Assembly: GCF_001816165.1 (NCBI RefSeq)
Contig: NZ_MDZC01000036.1
Span: forward strand, 1-64,000
DNA: 64,000 nucleotides
DNA from: Hymenobacter glacialis
GTDB taxonomy: Bacteria; Bacteroidota; Bacteroidia; Cytophagales; Hymenobacteraceae
Direction of reading: 5' to 3'
Position numbers and translations under genes: made by a program. The notes beneath the pieces were generated by a model. That model saw only the letters and a program-made list of their open reading frames with translations, had not been told where the DNA came from and did no database searches. Shown one piece after another: positions 45,907 to 54,284 of this stretch. The first letter of the stretch is position 1. Each line of letters starts with the position of its first letter.

Positions 45907-48240
45907 ATGGATACCGAACCAAAATTCTTCGAAACCAACCCTACTGCCGGCGTGGTAGGAAAGCCGCTGAACCGCGTGGATGGCCGGGACAAAGTGATGG
46001 GCCGGGCCAAATATTCGGCCGAGTTCAACAACCTGCCGGGCCTGGTGCATGCCGTGCTCAAAACCAGCGACGTGGCCAAGGGCCGCATCACGGGGTTCGA
46101 CACCACAGCCGCCCTGAAGCAACCGGGTGTACTGGCCATTATCACGCACCAGAACATCCCCAAGCTAGCCAAAACGCCTAACGATGCGGAGGACAAAAGG
46201 GCCATTGGTGTGCACATGGGCTATTTGCCGCTCACCGACGACCAAATTTATTACGCCGGCCAGCCAGTGGCCGTGGTAGTGGCCGATACGCTGGAGCGCG
46301 CTCAGTACGCCGCTGCGCTGCTCAAAGTGCAGGTAGCGGTAGAAAAGCCCCTGGCTTCTTACGAAGACCCCAAGGCGCGGCTATTCGACCCCACCAAGCT
46401 GCAGGAAGGCAAAACCGCCCCCCACGTGGTGCGCGGCAGCGCCCAGGCGGCCTTCGCAGCAGCGCCCATTCAGCTCACGCACAAGTACACCCACGCCATC
46501 AACCACCATAATCCGATGGAGCCCGGCGCGACAACTGCCCACTGGGAAGCGCCCGACCGACTCACGGTGTACGAGTCGACGCAGGGCGTGACGCGCACGC
46601 AGAAGGCACTAAGTACCATGCTGGGCCTCTCGGCCGAGCAGGTGCGGGTGGTAACGAAGTTCCTTGGCGGCGGCTTTGGCTGCAAAGGCTCGTGCTGGCC
46701 CCACACCGTGCTCACGGTGCAGGCCGCCAAATTTGTGGGCCGGCCGGTGAAGCTGGCCCTCACCCGGCCGCAGATGTTTACGAGCATGGGCCACCGCGAA
46801 GACCAGACCCAGACCCTGCGCCTGGGCGCTACCAACGACGGCAAGCTCACGGCCCTCATTCACGAGAAAACCTCCACCACGTCGCCCTGGGACAACTACG
46901 CCGAGTCGAATAGCAAAATCGTGAACATGCTATACGAGTGCCCCAACTTTGAGGCCTCCTACCAGTTGGCCCGGGCCAATGTGATGACTTCCACCTACAC
47001 CCGGGCTCCCGGCGAGGCACCGGGCTCGTTTGCGCTGGAGAGTTCAATGGACGACCTGGCCTACCAGCTGGGCATCGACCCCATTGAAATTCGCCTGCGC
47101 AACTACGCCGAGAAAGACCCCAGCTCCGGCCAGCCGTGGAGCAGCAAAAGCCTGAAGCAGTGCTACGCCCGTGGGGCCGAACTCTTTGGCTGGAGCAAGC
47201 GCAACCCCAAGGCCGGCGTCACCCGCAACGGCCGCCTGCTGGTGGGCTGGGGCATGGCCACGGCCAGCTACCCGGTGCACAACTCGCAGGGCATGGCCCG
47301 CGCCCGTCTCTACGCCGACGGCCACGCCGTGGTACAGTCCGGCGCCACCGACCTGGGCACCGGCACTTACACCGTGATGACCCAGGTGGCCGCCGAAGCC
47401 CTGGGCCTGCCCGTGGAAAAAGTGCGCTTCGAGTTGGGCGACACCAAGCTGCCCACGGCCCCCAACTCGGGTGGCTCGGTGGCGGCGGGCACAGTGTCGT
47501 CGTCGGTGTACATGGCCGTGCAGGACTTGTGGCAGAAGCTCATTAAAGTAGCAGTTCTCGACAAAAAATCACCCCTGCACCGCGCCAAGACTGCCGATGT
47601 GGAAGTGAAGGACGGCCGCCTGCAGCTGAAAGACAACCCCAAGAAGGGCGAGGACTTTGCCACCCTCATGAAGCGCGCCGACATGGCCGATGTGGAAGGC
47701 AACGGCCAGGGCCGCTACGGTAGCGGCTACGAAGATGCCCAAACCGCCGCCAACGCCAACCCCGCCAAAAAAGACGAGGCCCCGCACCACTCCATGCACG
47801 CCTTCGGGGCGCACTTCTGCGAAGTGCAGGTAGACCCCGACCTGGGTACCGTGCGCGTGACGCGCTGGGTGAGCGTGCACGGCGCCGGCCGTATTCTGAA
47901 CGCCAAAACGGCCCGCAGCCAGATTATTGGTGGTAGCATTTTCGGCATCGGCGCGGCTTTGATGGAAGCCACCGTGCGCGACCAGAAACTGGCCCGCTAC
48001 ACCAACGCTTCCCTGGCCGACTACCACATTCCCGTGAACGCCGACATTCCGGACATGACCGTGGAATTTGTGGAGGAGCACGACCCTTACATCAACGCCA
48101 TGGGCGTGAAGGGCATTGGCGAAATCTCGATGGTGGGCGTAACGGCCGCCGTGGCCAACGCCGTATTCCACGCCACTGGCAAGCGCGTGCGCGAGCTGCC
48201 CATCACGCCGGACAAGATTCTGGGCACCAAGGCGGTGTAA
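45907..48240 (+). CDS. paoC: Aldehyde oxidoreductase molybdenum-binding subunit (PaoC-like)
   Basis: 777 residues from the ATG at 45907 (MDTEPKFFETNPTAGVVGKPLNRVDG is split after 20 residues). The open frame extends upstream to 45853 only because the palindrome happens to be open (MRDASAALSMTF), so that part is not coding. The N-terminal part has GRAKYSAEFN and the aldehyde oxidase a/b hammerhead domain. The cofactor-binding region has KFLGGGFGCKGSCWPH near 256. The C-terminal catalytic Glu lies in GIGEISMVG near 735. It binds molybdopterin cytosine dinucleotide and oxidises aldehydes, including aromatic ones, to acids in the periplasm. Confidence 0.94.
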   Translation: MDTEPKFFETNPTAGVVGKPLNRVDGRDKVMGRAKYSAEFNNLPGLVHAVLKTSDVAKGRITGFDTTAALKQPGVLAIITHQNIPKLAKTPNDAEDKRAIGVHMGYLPLTDDQIYYAGQPVAVVVADTLERAQYAAALLKVQVAVEKPLASYEDPKARLFDPTKLQEGKTAPHVVRGSAQAAFAAAPIQLTHKYTHAINHHNPMEPGATTAHWEAPDRLTVYESTQGVTRTQKALSTMLGLSAEQVRVVTKFLGGGFGCKGSCWPHTVLTVQAAKFVGRPVKLALTRPQMFTSMGHREDQTQTLRLGATNDGKLTALIHEKTSTTSPWDNYAESNSKIVNMLYECPNFEASYQLARANVMTSTYTRAPGEAPGSFALESSMDDLAYQLGIDPIEIRLRNYAEKDPSSGQPWSSKSLKQCYARGAELFGWSKRNPKAGVTRNGRLLVGWGMATASYPVHNSQGMARARLYADGHAVVQSGATDLGTGTYTVMTQVAAEALGLPVEKVRFELGDTKLPTAPNSGGSVAAGTVSSSVYMAVQDLWQKLIKVAVLDKKSPLHRAKTADVEVKDGRLQLKDNPKKGEDFATLMKRADMADVEGNGQGRYGSGYEDAQTAANANPAKKDEAPHHSMHAFGAHFCEVQVDPDLGTVRVTRWVSVHGAGRILNAKTARSQIIGGSIFGIGAALMEATVRDQKLARYTNASLADYHIPVNADIPDMTVEFVEEHDPYINAMGVKGIGEISMVGVTAAVANAVFHATGKRVRELPITPDKILGTKAV

Positions 48241-48899
48241 TGCCCACATTCCCATCTCAAAATGCCAGCGCCACCGTTCCCGACACTTCGCCGGGGGCGG
48301 TGGCGCTGCTGTTACTGGCGGCCGGCGCTTCTACCCGCATGGGCCGGGCCAAGCAGCTGCTACCCTACCACGGCCGCACCCTGCTCCGCCACGCTGCCGA
48401 AACGGCCGTGGCCACCGGCTGCAGCCCGCTGGTGCTGGTAACGGGGGCGCTCCATGAAGCCCTAGCTGCTGAAGTAGCAGACCTGCCCTTCAAGACTGTG
48501 TACAACCCCGAGTGGCAAAGCGGCATGGCTTCGTCCATTCAGGCGGGGCTGGCAGCAGCGGCACCAACCCGGCCCGCGGCCTACCTCATCATGCTCAGCG
48601 ACCAGCCGCTCGTTACGTCCGAGTTGCTGCTGCAACTGCTGGCGCTGCAGCGGCAGAGCCAGGCCCCCATCGTGGCCGCTGCCTACGGCGATACGCTGGG
48701 TGTACCCGCCGTTTTCGACCAGTCGCTCCTCCCCGCGCTGCACCGTTTGCGGGGCGCACAGGGCGCCAACCGCCTCATTGCAGAGCTGGGCGCAGCCGTA
48801 GGCCGCATCTCATTCCCCGAAGGCCTGCTTGACGTGGACACCCCGGAACAATACGCCGCCCTGTTAGCGCAGCAAAAACCCCTGAACGATTACAAGTAG
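48240..48899 (+). CDS. mocA: MocA-like molybdenum cofactor cytidylyltransferase (NTP transferase family)
   Basis: 219 residues. The nucleotide-binding motif LLLAAGASTRMGRAKQLLPY is near 22-41, and the metal-binding region SDQPLVTSELL near 120. The ending LLDVDTPEQYAAL is typical. Its ATG overlaps the stop of the molybdenum subunit gene (TAATG), so translation is coupled. MocA-type enzymes join CMP to molybdopterin to make the dinucleotide cofactor that PaoC needs, which fits this position. No XdhC/PaoD-type insertion chaperone is seen in the window, although such a gene often accompanies paoABC. MobA-like or other NTP-transferase activity is less likely. Confidence 0.88.
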   Translation: MPTFPSQNASATVPDTSPGAVALLLLAAGASTRMGRAKQLLPYHGRTLLRHAAETAVATGCSPLVLVTGALHEALAAEVADLPFKTVYNPEWQSGMASSIQAGLAAAAPTRPAAYLIMLSDQPLVTSELLLQLLALQRQSQAPIVAAAYGDTLGVPAVFDQSLLPALHRLRGAQGANRLIAELGAAVGRISFPEGLLDVDTPEQYAALLAQQKPLNDYK

Positions 48900-48928
48900 C
48901 GAATTCCAGACTGATGTCACCGCTTCTC

Positions 48929-48954
48929 GGCTCCCCTCTCTTTTGGAGAGGGGC
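48929..48954. repeat. Short dispersed palindrome (CCCCTCTC type)
   Basis: Stem CCCCTCTC / GAGAGGGG with loop TTTTG, followed by CCGGGGGTGAGG. It lies between convergent genes and could also slow transcription. The type resembles dispersed intergenic elements of Cytophagales from memory. Confidence 0.6.
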
Positions 48955-49045
48955 CGGGGGTGAGGTTTTGCCGTGCGCGCCGTCCTCACTAACCGATAAA
49001 AGGCGCTAACGAACAGGACGTAATTACAACCGGCGTGTTCCGCTC

Positions 49046-50323
49046 CTACTTTGTGCCCGTTTCCAGTTCCCGCAGCTTATCGGCCCGCCAGGCCGTGACC
49101 GCCACCACCACCAGCGTCATTAGTCCACCGAAAACCACCGACGTCACTGTGCCCATCAGCTTGGCCGCAGCACCGCTCTCGAAGGCTCCAATCTCATTGC
49201 TGGAACCAATAAAAATGTTGTTCACCGCCGACACCCGGCCCTTCATGTACTCCGGCGTGTAGGTGTGAATGAGCGTGGAGCGCACAATAACCGAAACCGA
49301 GTCGAATACCCCCGTCAGAAACAGCAGAAATAGCGACAGCGCAAAGCTTTTTGACAAGGCAAACCCGATGGTGGCCAGCCCAAAACCCGCCACTGCCCAC
49401 AGCAGCTTGCGGCCCGCACGGCGCCGCAGTGGCGAGTACGTGAGCCACACGGCCATCAGCACCGAGCCCACAGCCGGCGCGGCCCGCAGGTAGCCCAGCC
49501 CATCGGGGCCGGTTTGCAGAATGTCTTTGGCGAAGATGGGCAGCAGCGCCACTGCCCCGCCAAAGAGCACCGCAAACAAATCGAGCGACAGCGCTGCCAG
49601 CACTATCTGGTTGTTGAAAATAAATCTGACGCCGCTCAACACGCTCTCCTTCAGATTGAGGCGCATGCCCTCCTGCTCCGGCAGGGCCCGCCCGGCAATG
49701 CTGGCAAACAGCAGCAGCGAAGTAAACATGAGCACCGTATCAACGCCGTAGGCAAAGCCTTTGCCCAGCTGCGCAAATAGCAGCCCGCCAATAGCCGGCC
49801 CCAGCACCGCCGATGCCTGCCAACTGGTGGAATTCCACGTCACGGCATTGGAGAGAAAGCTGCGGTTGGGCAGCAGCTGGGGCATAAACGAGAACAGCGC
49901 CGGCCCCATAAACCCGCGCGCAATGCCGCTCACAAACAGCACTACGTACAGCATGGCCACGTACAATGGATACGTTAGCACCTGCTTATTGGCAAAAAAA
50001 GCTATGCCCGCCGGCTTGGTGAGCAGGTACAGGCTGAGCGAGCACAGGAACAGCACCACCATGGCCGGCACAATGATTTTCTTGCGTGGCACCGAATCCG
50101 CCACGTGTCCGGCATACAGCGACACGGTGATGCTCGGAATGGCTTCGGCCAACCCGATGAGGCCCAGCGCCAGCGGGTTGTTGGTGAGTTCGTAAATCTG
50201 CCAGCCCACCACCACGCCCTGAATCTGGCTGGCTACTATGTAGAGAACCCGGGCCGAGAGCAGGCGGCGAAAATCAGGCAGCCGCAGGGCCGCGTAAGGG
50301 TCGTGGGCAACGGGAAGTAGCAT
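49046..50323 (-). CDS. MFS transporter, EntS-like exporter group
   Basis: 425 residues from the ATG at 50323 (MLLPVAHDPYAALRLPDFRRLL), chosen because family proteins begin with a similar segment before the first helix. About 12 membrane helices are visible. The loop after helix 2 carries AGHVADSVPRKKII, the MFS signature. A central loop separates two six-helix halves near 205-215. It resembles the MFS_3 group that includes the enterobactin exporter EntS; the substrate is not known. TACCTTTG on the - strand (50364-50371) about 40 nt upstream matches the -7 consensus. The divergent gene at 50459 shares the upstream region. Confidence 0.88.
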   Translation of the reverse strand: MLLPVAHDPYAALRLPDFRRLLSARVLYIVASQIQGVVVGWQIYELTNNPLALGLIGLAEAIPSITVSLYAGHVADSVPRKKIIVPAMVVLFLCSLSLYLLTKPAGIAFFANKQVLTYPLYVAMLYVVLFVSGIARGFMGPALFSFMPQLLPNRSFLSNAVTWNSTSWQASAVLGPAIGGLLFAQLGKGFAYGVDTVLMFTSLLLFASIAGRALPEQEGMRLNLKESVLSGVRFIFNNQIVLAALSLDLFAVLFGGAVALLPIFAKDILQTGPDGLGYLRAAPAVGSVLMAVWLTYSPLRRRAGRKLLWAVAGFGLATIGFALSKSFALSLFLLFLTGVFDSVSVIVRSTLIHTYTPEYMKGRVSAVNNIFIGSSNEIGAFESGAAAKLMGTVTSVVFGGLMTLVVVAVTAWRADKLRELETGTK

Positions 50324-50458
50324 AGGGCAAACGCACAAAAACCGCCTGTGCAGCAGCTTGCTCCAAAGGTAGGCGCGCTTACGGTGCCAGTTGCGACAGA
50401 CCACTACTTTAACCTACATTGCAGCCCGCTTCCCACGTTTTTTTTCAGCGTTCGGCTT

Positions 50459-50863
50459 ATGGTAGTTTTTGGCCTAGAAATAACGCCTCGCCCCGACCTG
50501 CCCGCCATTGTCGCTAGGTGGCAGCGCGAAATCACCGATTCTGAATTACGGGCGGGCTACTTCGCCATTCTCGACGCCGCCGATGCCCAGCAGTGCTCCC
50601 GCTGGCTCCTGGACCTGCGCCGCCGCGATGAGCTCACCAGCACCGAACTTGCCGCCTGGATAAACGCTGATTTCTTCCCCAAGCTCCCCCAGCGCTATGC
50701 CCAGCCTGTTCGCATTGCGTTCCTGGTTTCACCCATGCGGGCCCTTCAGGAGCAGTCAGATAGCTCTGTGGCCACCATTGCCACCGCCAGCCAAACCCGC
50801 CACGGCTACAGCACCGCCCTTTTCACCGACGAAGCCGCAGCTTACGATTGGCTGGCCCGTTAA
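50459..50863 (+). CDS. Hypothetical protein, SpoIIAA-like fold possible
   Basis: 134 residues from the ATG at 50459 (MVVFGLEITPRPDLPAIVAR). The upstream extension overlaps the promoter of the MFS gene and has no coding look. The pattern of strands and helices (RWLLDLRRRDELTSTELAAW near 55, then RIAFLVSPMRA near 85 and a C-terminal TDEAAAYDWLAR) recalls STAS/SpoIIAA-like cytosolic proteins. That is a structural impression, not a confirmed family. A strong terminator follows 10 nt after the stop. Confidence 0.65.
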   Translation: MVVFGLEITPRPDLPAIVARWQREITDSELRAGYFAILDAADAQQCSRWLLDLRRRDELTSTELAAWINADFFPKLPQRYAQPVRIAFLVSPMRALQEQSDSSVATIATASQTRHGYSTALFTDEAAAYDWLAR

Positions 50864-50873
50864 ATAAACGCAA

Positions 50874-50906
50874 GAAAAAAATGCGTCGGATGCATCTTTT
50901 TTTTTT
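50874..50906 (+). terminator. Rho-independent terminator
   Basis: AAAAAAAATGC and GCATCTTTTTTTTTT form a stem with a one-base bulge, followed by a run of ten T. It lies just after the stop of the 134-residue hypothetical gene. Confidence 0.65.
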
Positions 50907-51152
50907 AAACGGTGGATACGAATTTTGATATAAAAACGTCCTACACCCACTTCAGAAGAAGACTGCTTGAATAAAAAGAAAAGATTTGGGCTTTTTTTAT
51001 TCCCTTGCTATTGCGAATTTGCATTGCGCCGCTCTACATTTGGTCCGATTCTAGCGGGTAAATAATCCCGACTGTTCGTCGCTTCTCATATTTTTCAGGT
51101 AACTGCATACTATTGGCCTAAAGCTCTACGTTCTCTTCATCCGTAGCCCTTT

Positions 51153-51788
51153 ATGGACCATTTGCAACCTAGCGACTCCGCGCTCATCTCGTTTTACCTG
51201 GCCGGCCAGGAATCCGCCTTTGCCATCCTTTTGGAGCGGCACCGGAGCCGTGCCTACACCACCATCCTTCTCATCGTGCGCGACGAGGACGTGGCCGAAG
51301 ACCTGCTGCAGGACACGTTCATCAAGGCCATTCACACCCTCAAAAGTGGCCGCTACAACGAAGAAGGCAAGTTTGCGCCGTGGATTTGCCGCATTGCCCA
51401 CAACCTCGCCATCGATTCGTTTCGCCGGGGCAAGCGTGTACCCCACGTAAGCCTCACCGACAACGACCGGCTGGCCAACACGCTCACTATTGCCGACGAC
51501 GGCCCGGACGATATCCTGGCCCGGGAGGAAACCCACACGCGCCTTCGGGCGTTAATCCAGGAACTGCCTGCTGCCCAAAAAGAAGTGCTGCTTATGCGCC
51601 ATTACGGCGACATGAGCTTCCAGGAAATTGCCGATGCAACCGGCGTGAGCATCAACACGGCCCTGGGCCGGATGCGCTACGCGCTGATTAATCTGCGGAA
51701 GAAAATGACCGCCAACCCCGTTTATTATGATTCAAACCTTACCCTATTCGACACTGCTCCAGTACGTGTACAACGAATTGCCTCTTGA
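51153..51788 (+). CDS. ECF RNA polymerase sigma-70 factor
   Basis: 211 residues. Region 2 (about 10-85) shows AFAILLERHRSRAYTTILLIV and DEDVAEDLLQDTFIKAI. Region 4 (about 130-190) shows LPAAQKEVLLMRHYGDMSFQEIADATGVSINTALGRMRYALINL split over two helices of the HTH. It differs from the FecI-type factor at 8.1 kb and has no FecR or SusC next to it. Its last 62 nt overlap, in another frame, a small gene that may encode its regulator. The 289-bp upstream spacer is AT-rich and should hold its promoter. Confidence 0.93.
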   Translation: MDHLQPSDSALISFYLAGQESAFAILLERHRSRAYTTILLIVRDEDVAEDLLQDTFIKAIHTLKSGRYNEEGKFAPWICRIAHNLAIDSFRRGKRVPHVSLTDNDRLANTLTIADDGPDDILAREETHTRLRALIQELPAAQKEVLLMRHYGDMSFQEIADATGVSINTALGRMRYALINLRKKMTANPVYYDSNLTLFDTAPVRVQRIAS

Positions 51789-51957
51789 AAGGCAGCGCGA
51801 GGTAGAGGAGGTCTTGCAGCACGACCCGGAACTGGCTTCCACGTGCGCCGACCTTCTTTTGGCCCAGCGGGCTCTCGACGGCGTACGCCGCGAGCCCCGG
51901 CCCCAAACCTCCGAGGCCATTTTGCGCTATTCGCGCACCTTTTTAGCCAGCTGCTAG
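51727..51957 (+). CDS. Small putative anti-sigma partner
   Basis: 76 residues. ATG at 51727 lies inside the end of the sigma gene in a different frame (62-nt overlap), so the two are translationally coupled. The sequence is helical: LQYVYNELPLERQREVEEVL, then HDPELASTCADLLLAQRAL. This 'tail, hinge, helix' pattern resembles the start of zinc-finger anti-sigma factors, but the HxxxCxxC zinc motif and any membrane helix are absent. A role as sigma regulator is inferred from position only. Confidence 0.65.
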   Translation: MIQTLPYSTLLQYVYNELPLERQREVEEVLQHDPELASTCADLLLAQRALDGVRREPRPQTSEAILRYSRTFLASC

Positions 51958-52011
51958 CTTTTCGCATTTTTCTGCCGTTCGCGTTCCGCGTGCGCCGCAG
52001 GGCTTGACAAC

Positions 52012-52108
52012 AGAACGTCATGCTGCGCTTGCCGAAGCATCTCTACCGCAGCAGTAAATCAATTACTCTCGCGGTAGAGATGCTTCGGCAAGCGCAGCAT
52101 GACGTTCT
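52012..52108. repeat. REP-like intergenic palindrome, GCTTGCC variant (6 of 6)
   Basis: Left arm AGAACGTCATGCTGCGCTTG then CCGAAGCATCTCTACCGC; right arm GCGGTAGAGATGCTTCGGCA then AGCGCAGCATGACGTTCT. The arms match over about 38 nt without mismatch, although the core (CTGCGCTTGCCG) differs from the other copies, so both arms changed together. It lies between the small anti-sigma-like gene and nth. Confidence 0.92.
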
Positions 52109-52175
52109 GCTTTCACTCACGGTCTGGTTGAGCATCACGTTCTTTGGACTGTTGTTTTCAATAGCCTCCCCCGTC

Positions 52176-52862
52176 ATGCGCCGCGCCGACCGATTCCAGC
52201 ACTTCCTCGACTACTTCACCACCCACTTTCCGGAGCCCAAAACCGAGCTGGACTATGGCAGCCCCTATGAGCTGATTGTGGCCGTGGTGCTCAGTGCGCA
52301 GTGCACCGACAAGCGCGTGAATCTGGTGATGCCCGGCCTGCTGGAGGAGTTTCCCACGGCCGCGCACCTGGGCGCCGCCGCCGCCGAAGACATTTTCCCC
52401 TTCATCAGCAGCGTCTCCTACCCCAACAACAAAGCCAAGCACCTCGCCGGCCTGGGCCGCATGCTCACCGAAGACTTCGGCGGCGAGGTACCCAGCCAGA
52501 TTGAGGAGCTGCAGCGCCTGCCCGGCGTGGGCCGCAAAACGGCCAATGTGGTGGCGTCCGTCATCTACAACCAGCCCGCCATGGCCGTGGATACGCACGT
52601 GTTCCGGGTATCGCACCGCATCGGCCTCGTGCCCAAAACCGCCACCACACCCCTGGCCGTGGAGAAAGCCCTGGTGCGGTACATTCCGCAGGAGCTGGTA
52701 AACAAAGCGCACCATTGGCTCATTTTACACGGCCGCTACATCTGCGTGGCCCGCTCCCCCAAGTGCGGCATCTGCCCGCTGGCGCCCAGCTGCGCCTACT
52801 TTGCCAAGCACTTCGGCAAAGACCTAGCATCCGAAACCATCACGTCCGACCAAGCACTCTGA
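52176..52862 (+). CDS. nth: Endonuclease III
   Basis: 228 residues from the ATG at 52176 (MRRADRFQHFLDYF). The open frame runs back through the palindrome at 52020 but that part is not coding. The HhH motif LPGVGRKTANVV (about 112-123) contains the catalytic Lys, and the catalytic Asp is in AVDTHVFRV (about 138). The [4Fe-4S] cluster ligands have the C-X6-C-X2-C-X5-C spacing (CVARSPKCGICPLAPSC, about 191-207). It removes oxidised pyrimidines and nicks the abasic site in base-excision repair. Convergent with the glycosyltransferase gene. Confidence 0.96.
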   Translation: MRRADRFQHFLDYFTTHFPEPKTELDYGSPYELIVAVVLSAQCTDKRVNLVMPGLLEEFPTAAHLGAAAAEDIFPFISSVSYPNNKAKHLAGLGRMLTEDFGGEVPSQIEELQRLPGVGRKTANVVASVIYNQPAMAVDTHVFRVSHRIGLVPKTATTPLAVEKALVRYIPQELVNKAHHWLILHGRYICVARSPKCGICPLAPSCAYFAKHFGKDLASETITSDQAL

Positions 52863-52968
52863 AAGCCGTTACATTTTTGTTCGCGCAGCATGCGGCACAA
52901 CACAGCATAAGCCCGGCAATTATGGGTACAAAACGTTGCATATTACACTGTAACGAGCCAAAACTTCT

Positions 52969-54176
52969 TTATGCTTTCCGAGCCGCCGCCTCCAGCAGCA
53001 GCTGAACCTGTTGGGCCAGCCGCTGCCGGTCAAATTCTGCCTCGGCTAAGTGCCGACCGTTGGCGCCGGCGGTAGCAAGTAGCGCCGGCTGGGCCAATAG
53101 TTCCTGCAGTTTTGCGGCCAGCGCTCCGGGTTCGCCCGCGGGCACGTACCAGCCACAGCCGTGCTGCTCCACCAGGGCCTTGGTCCAGCCGTGGTTGGTC
53201 ACCACCACCGGCGTGCCCACTGCCAGCGAATCGTACAGCTTGGCCGGTGAGTTGGAATCGAGTACGGGCAAACTCAGGAACGACACCACGGAGACATCGG
53301 CCAGCGCAAACCAACTGAATACCTCGTGCCGGGCCTGCCCCCCCACCAGCCGGATACGCTCTGGCCAGCGGGCCGCCGCCGCCGCTATCAGGGGCTCGAA
53401 AAAGCCGTGGCCCAGAAACAGCCACACCGCATCCGAGTCGGTAGCAGCCATGGCTTCGGCAGCGGCTACCAGCGTGGGTATGTCATTGGCCCGGCCAAAA
53501 GTGCCAGCGTAGAGTATCACCCGCTTGCCCGCCAGGCCCTGCGCCTGCCGCAGCGCTTCCACCGCTGCCGAAGTGGCCCGTGCGGCCAGCTCGAGGTCGG
53601 TGCCGTTGAGCACCGTCGTCACTTTTGCGGGCGAAATTCCTAAGTCTGTCACGTAGCGTGACATATCCGGTGAAAGCGGCAGCACGTGTTGCGCGCTTCG
53701 GTAAAGCCGCTTTTCGAGCCGATATAATTGCTGCCGTGCCAGTCTCGTGGGCACGGCACCCATGGCAATGGGAAACGACGGCCACAAATCCTGCACTTCA
53801 AACACCCACGGCACCTTGCGCCAGTGTGCCACCTGGGCTGCTGCCCAAGCGGCAGTGAGCGGCGTGCTGATGCCCCAGATTACGTCCGGCCGGTCCATCC
53901 GCAGGCCCTCCCGCACGGCCACGCCGCGTATTGAGCGAAAGCCAACGCCCGCCGCGCGGGGCCCATCTTGTTGCTGTAAGCAATGTCGGCTTCGCGAATT
54001 TCTACCCCAGCCGGCATCCACGGAAACTCAGTAGTTAGCCGCTGCCCTTTCCAGGCAGGTGTGGTCAGCAGCGTCACCCGGTGCGTTTTGGCAATGTGGG
54101 CCAGCAGCGTGTAATGCCGGCTGGTGGCCGGGCAGTCGGGGTTGGTGTGGTACTGGCTGAAGACGGCGATATGCAC
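52969..54176 (-). pseudogene. Glycosyltransferase family 4 protein (WbuB-like), one frameshift
   Basis: Starts with GTG at 54174-54176: MHIAVFSQYHTNPDCPATSR and LLTTPAWKGQRLTTEFPWMP as in WbuB-like glycosyltransferases. The frame then breaks at about 53917-53924, and the catalytic half resumes REGLRMDRPDVIWGISTPLT in another frame. That half shows VILYAGTFGRANDIPTLVAA near 215 and the donor-site motif SPAKLYDSLAVGTPVVVT near 320, with the usual Glu of the EX7E motif replaced here by a less clear pattern. One added base gives 402 residues, a normal length. Likely builds a surface polysaccharide or O-antigen-like unit in the cytoplasm; donor and acceptor are unknown. Confidence 0.86.
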
Positions 54177-54182
54177 CTTATT

Positions 54183-54284
54183 GAATTAAAAATGATGAAT
54201 TAAAAATTAAACACAACTCCCCATTCTTCGAATTTCTAGAAGCACCAAAGGGTCATTTAATTTTTAATTCTCAATTTTTAATTC
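54183..54284. repeat. AT-rich inverted repeat overlapping the end of gldB
   Basis: Two 29-nt arms (54183-54211 and 54256-54284) made of GAATTAAAAAT..GAATTAAAAATTAAA and its complement differ at three positions. The loop is 44 nt. The right arm covers the stop codon and last codons of gldB. Composition is very different from the GC-rich surroundings. Confidence 0.75.
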
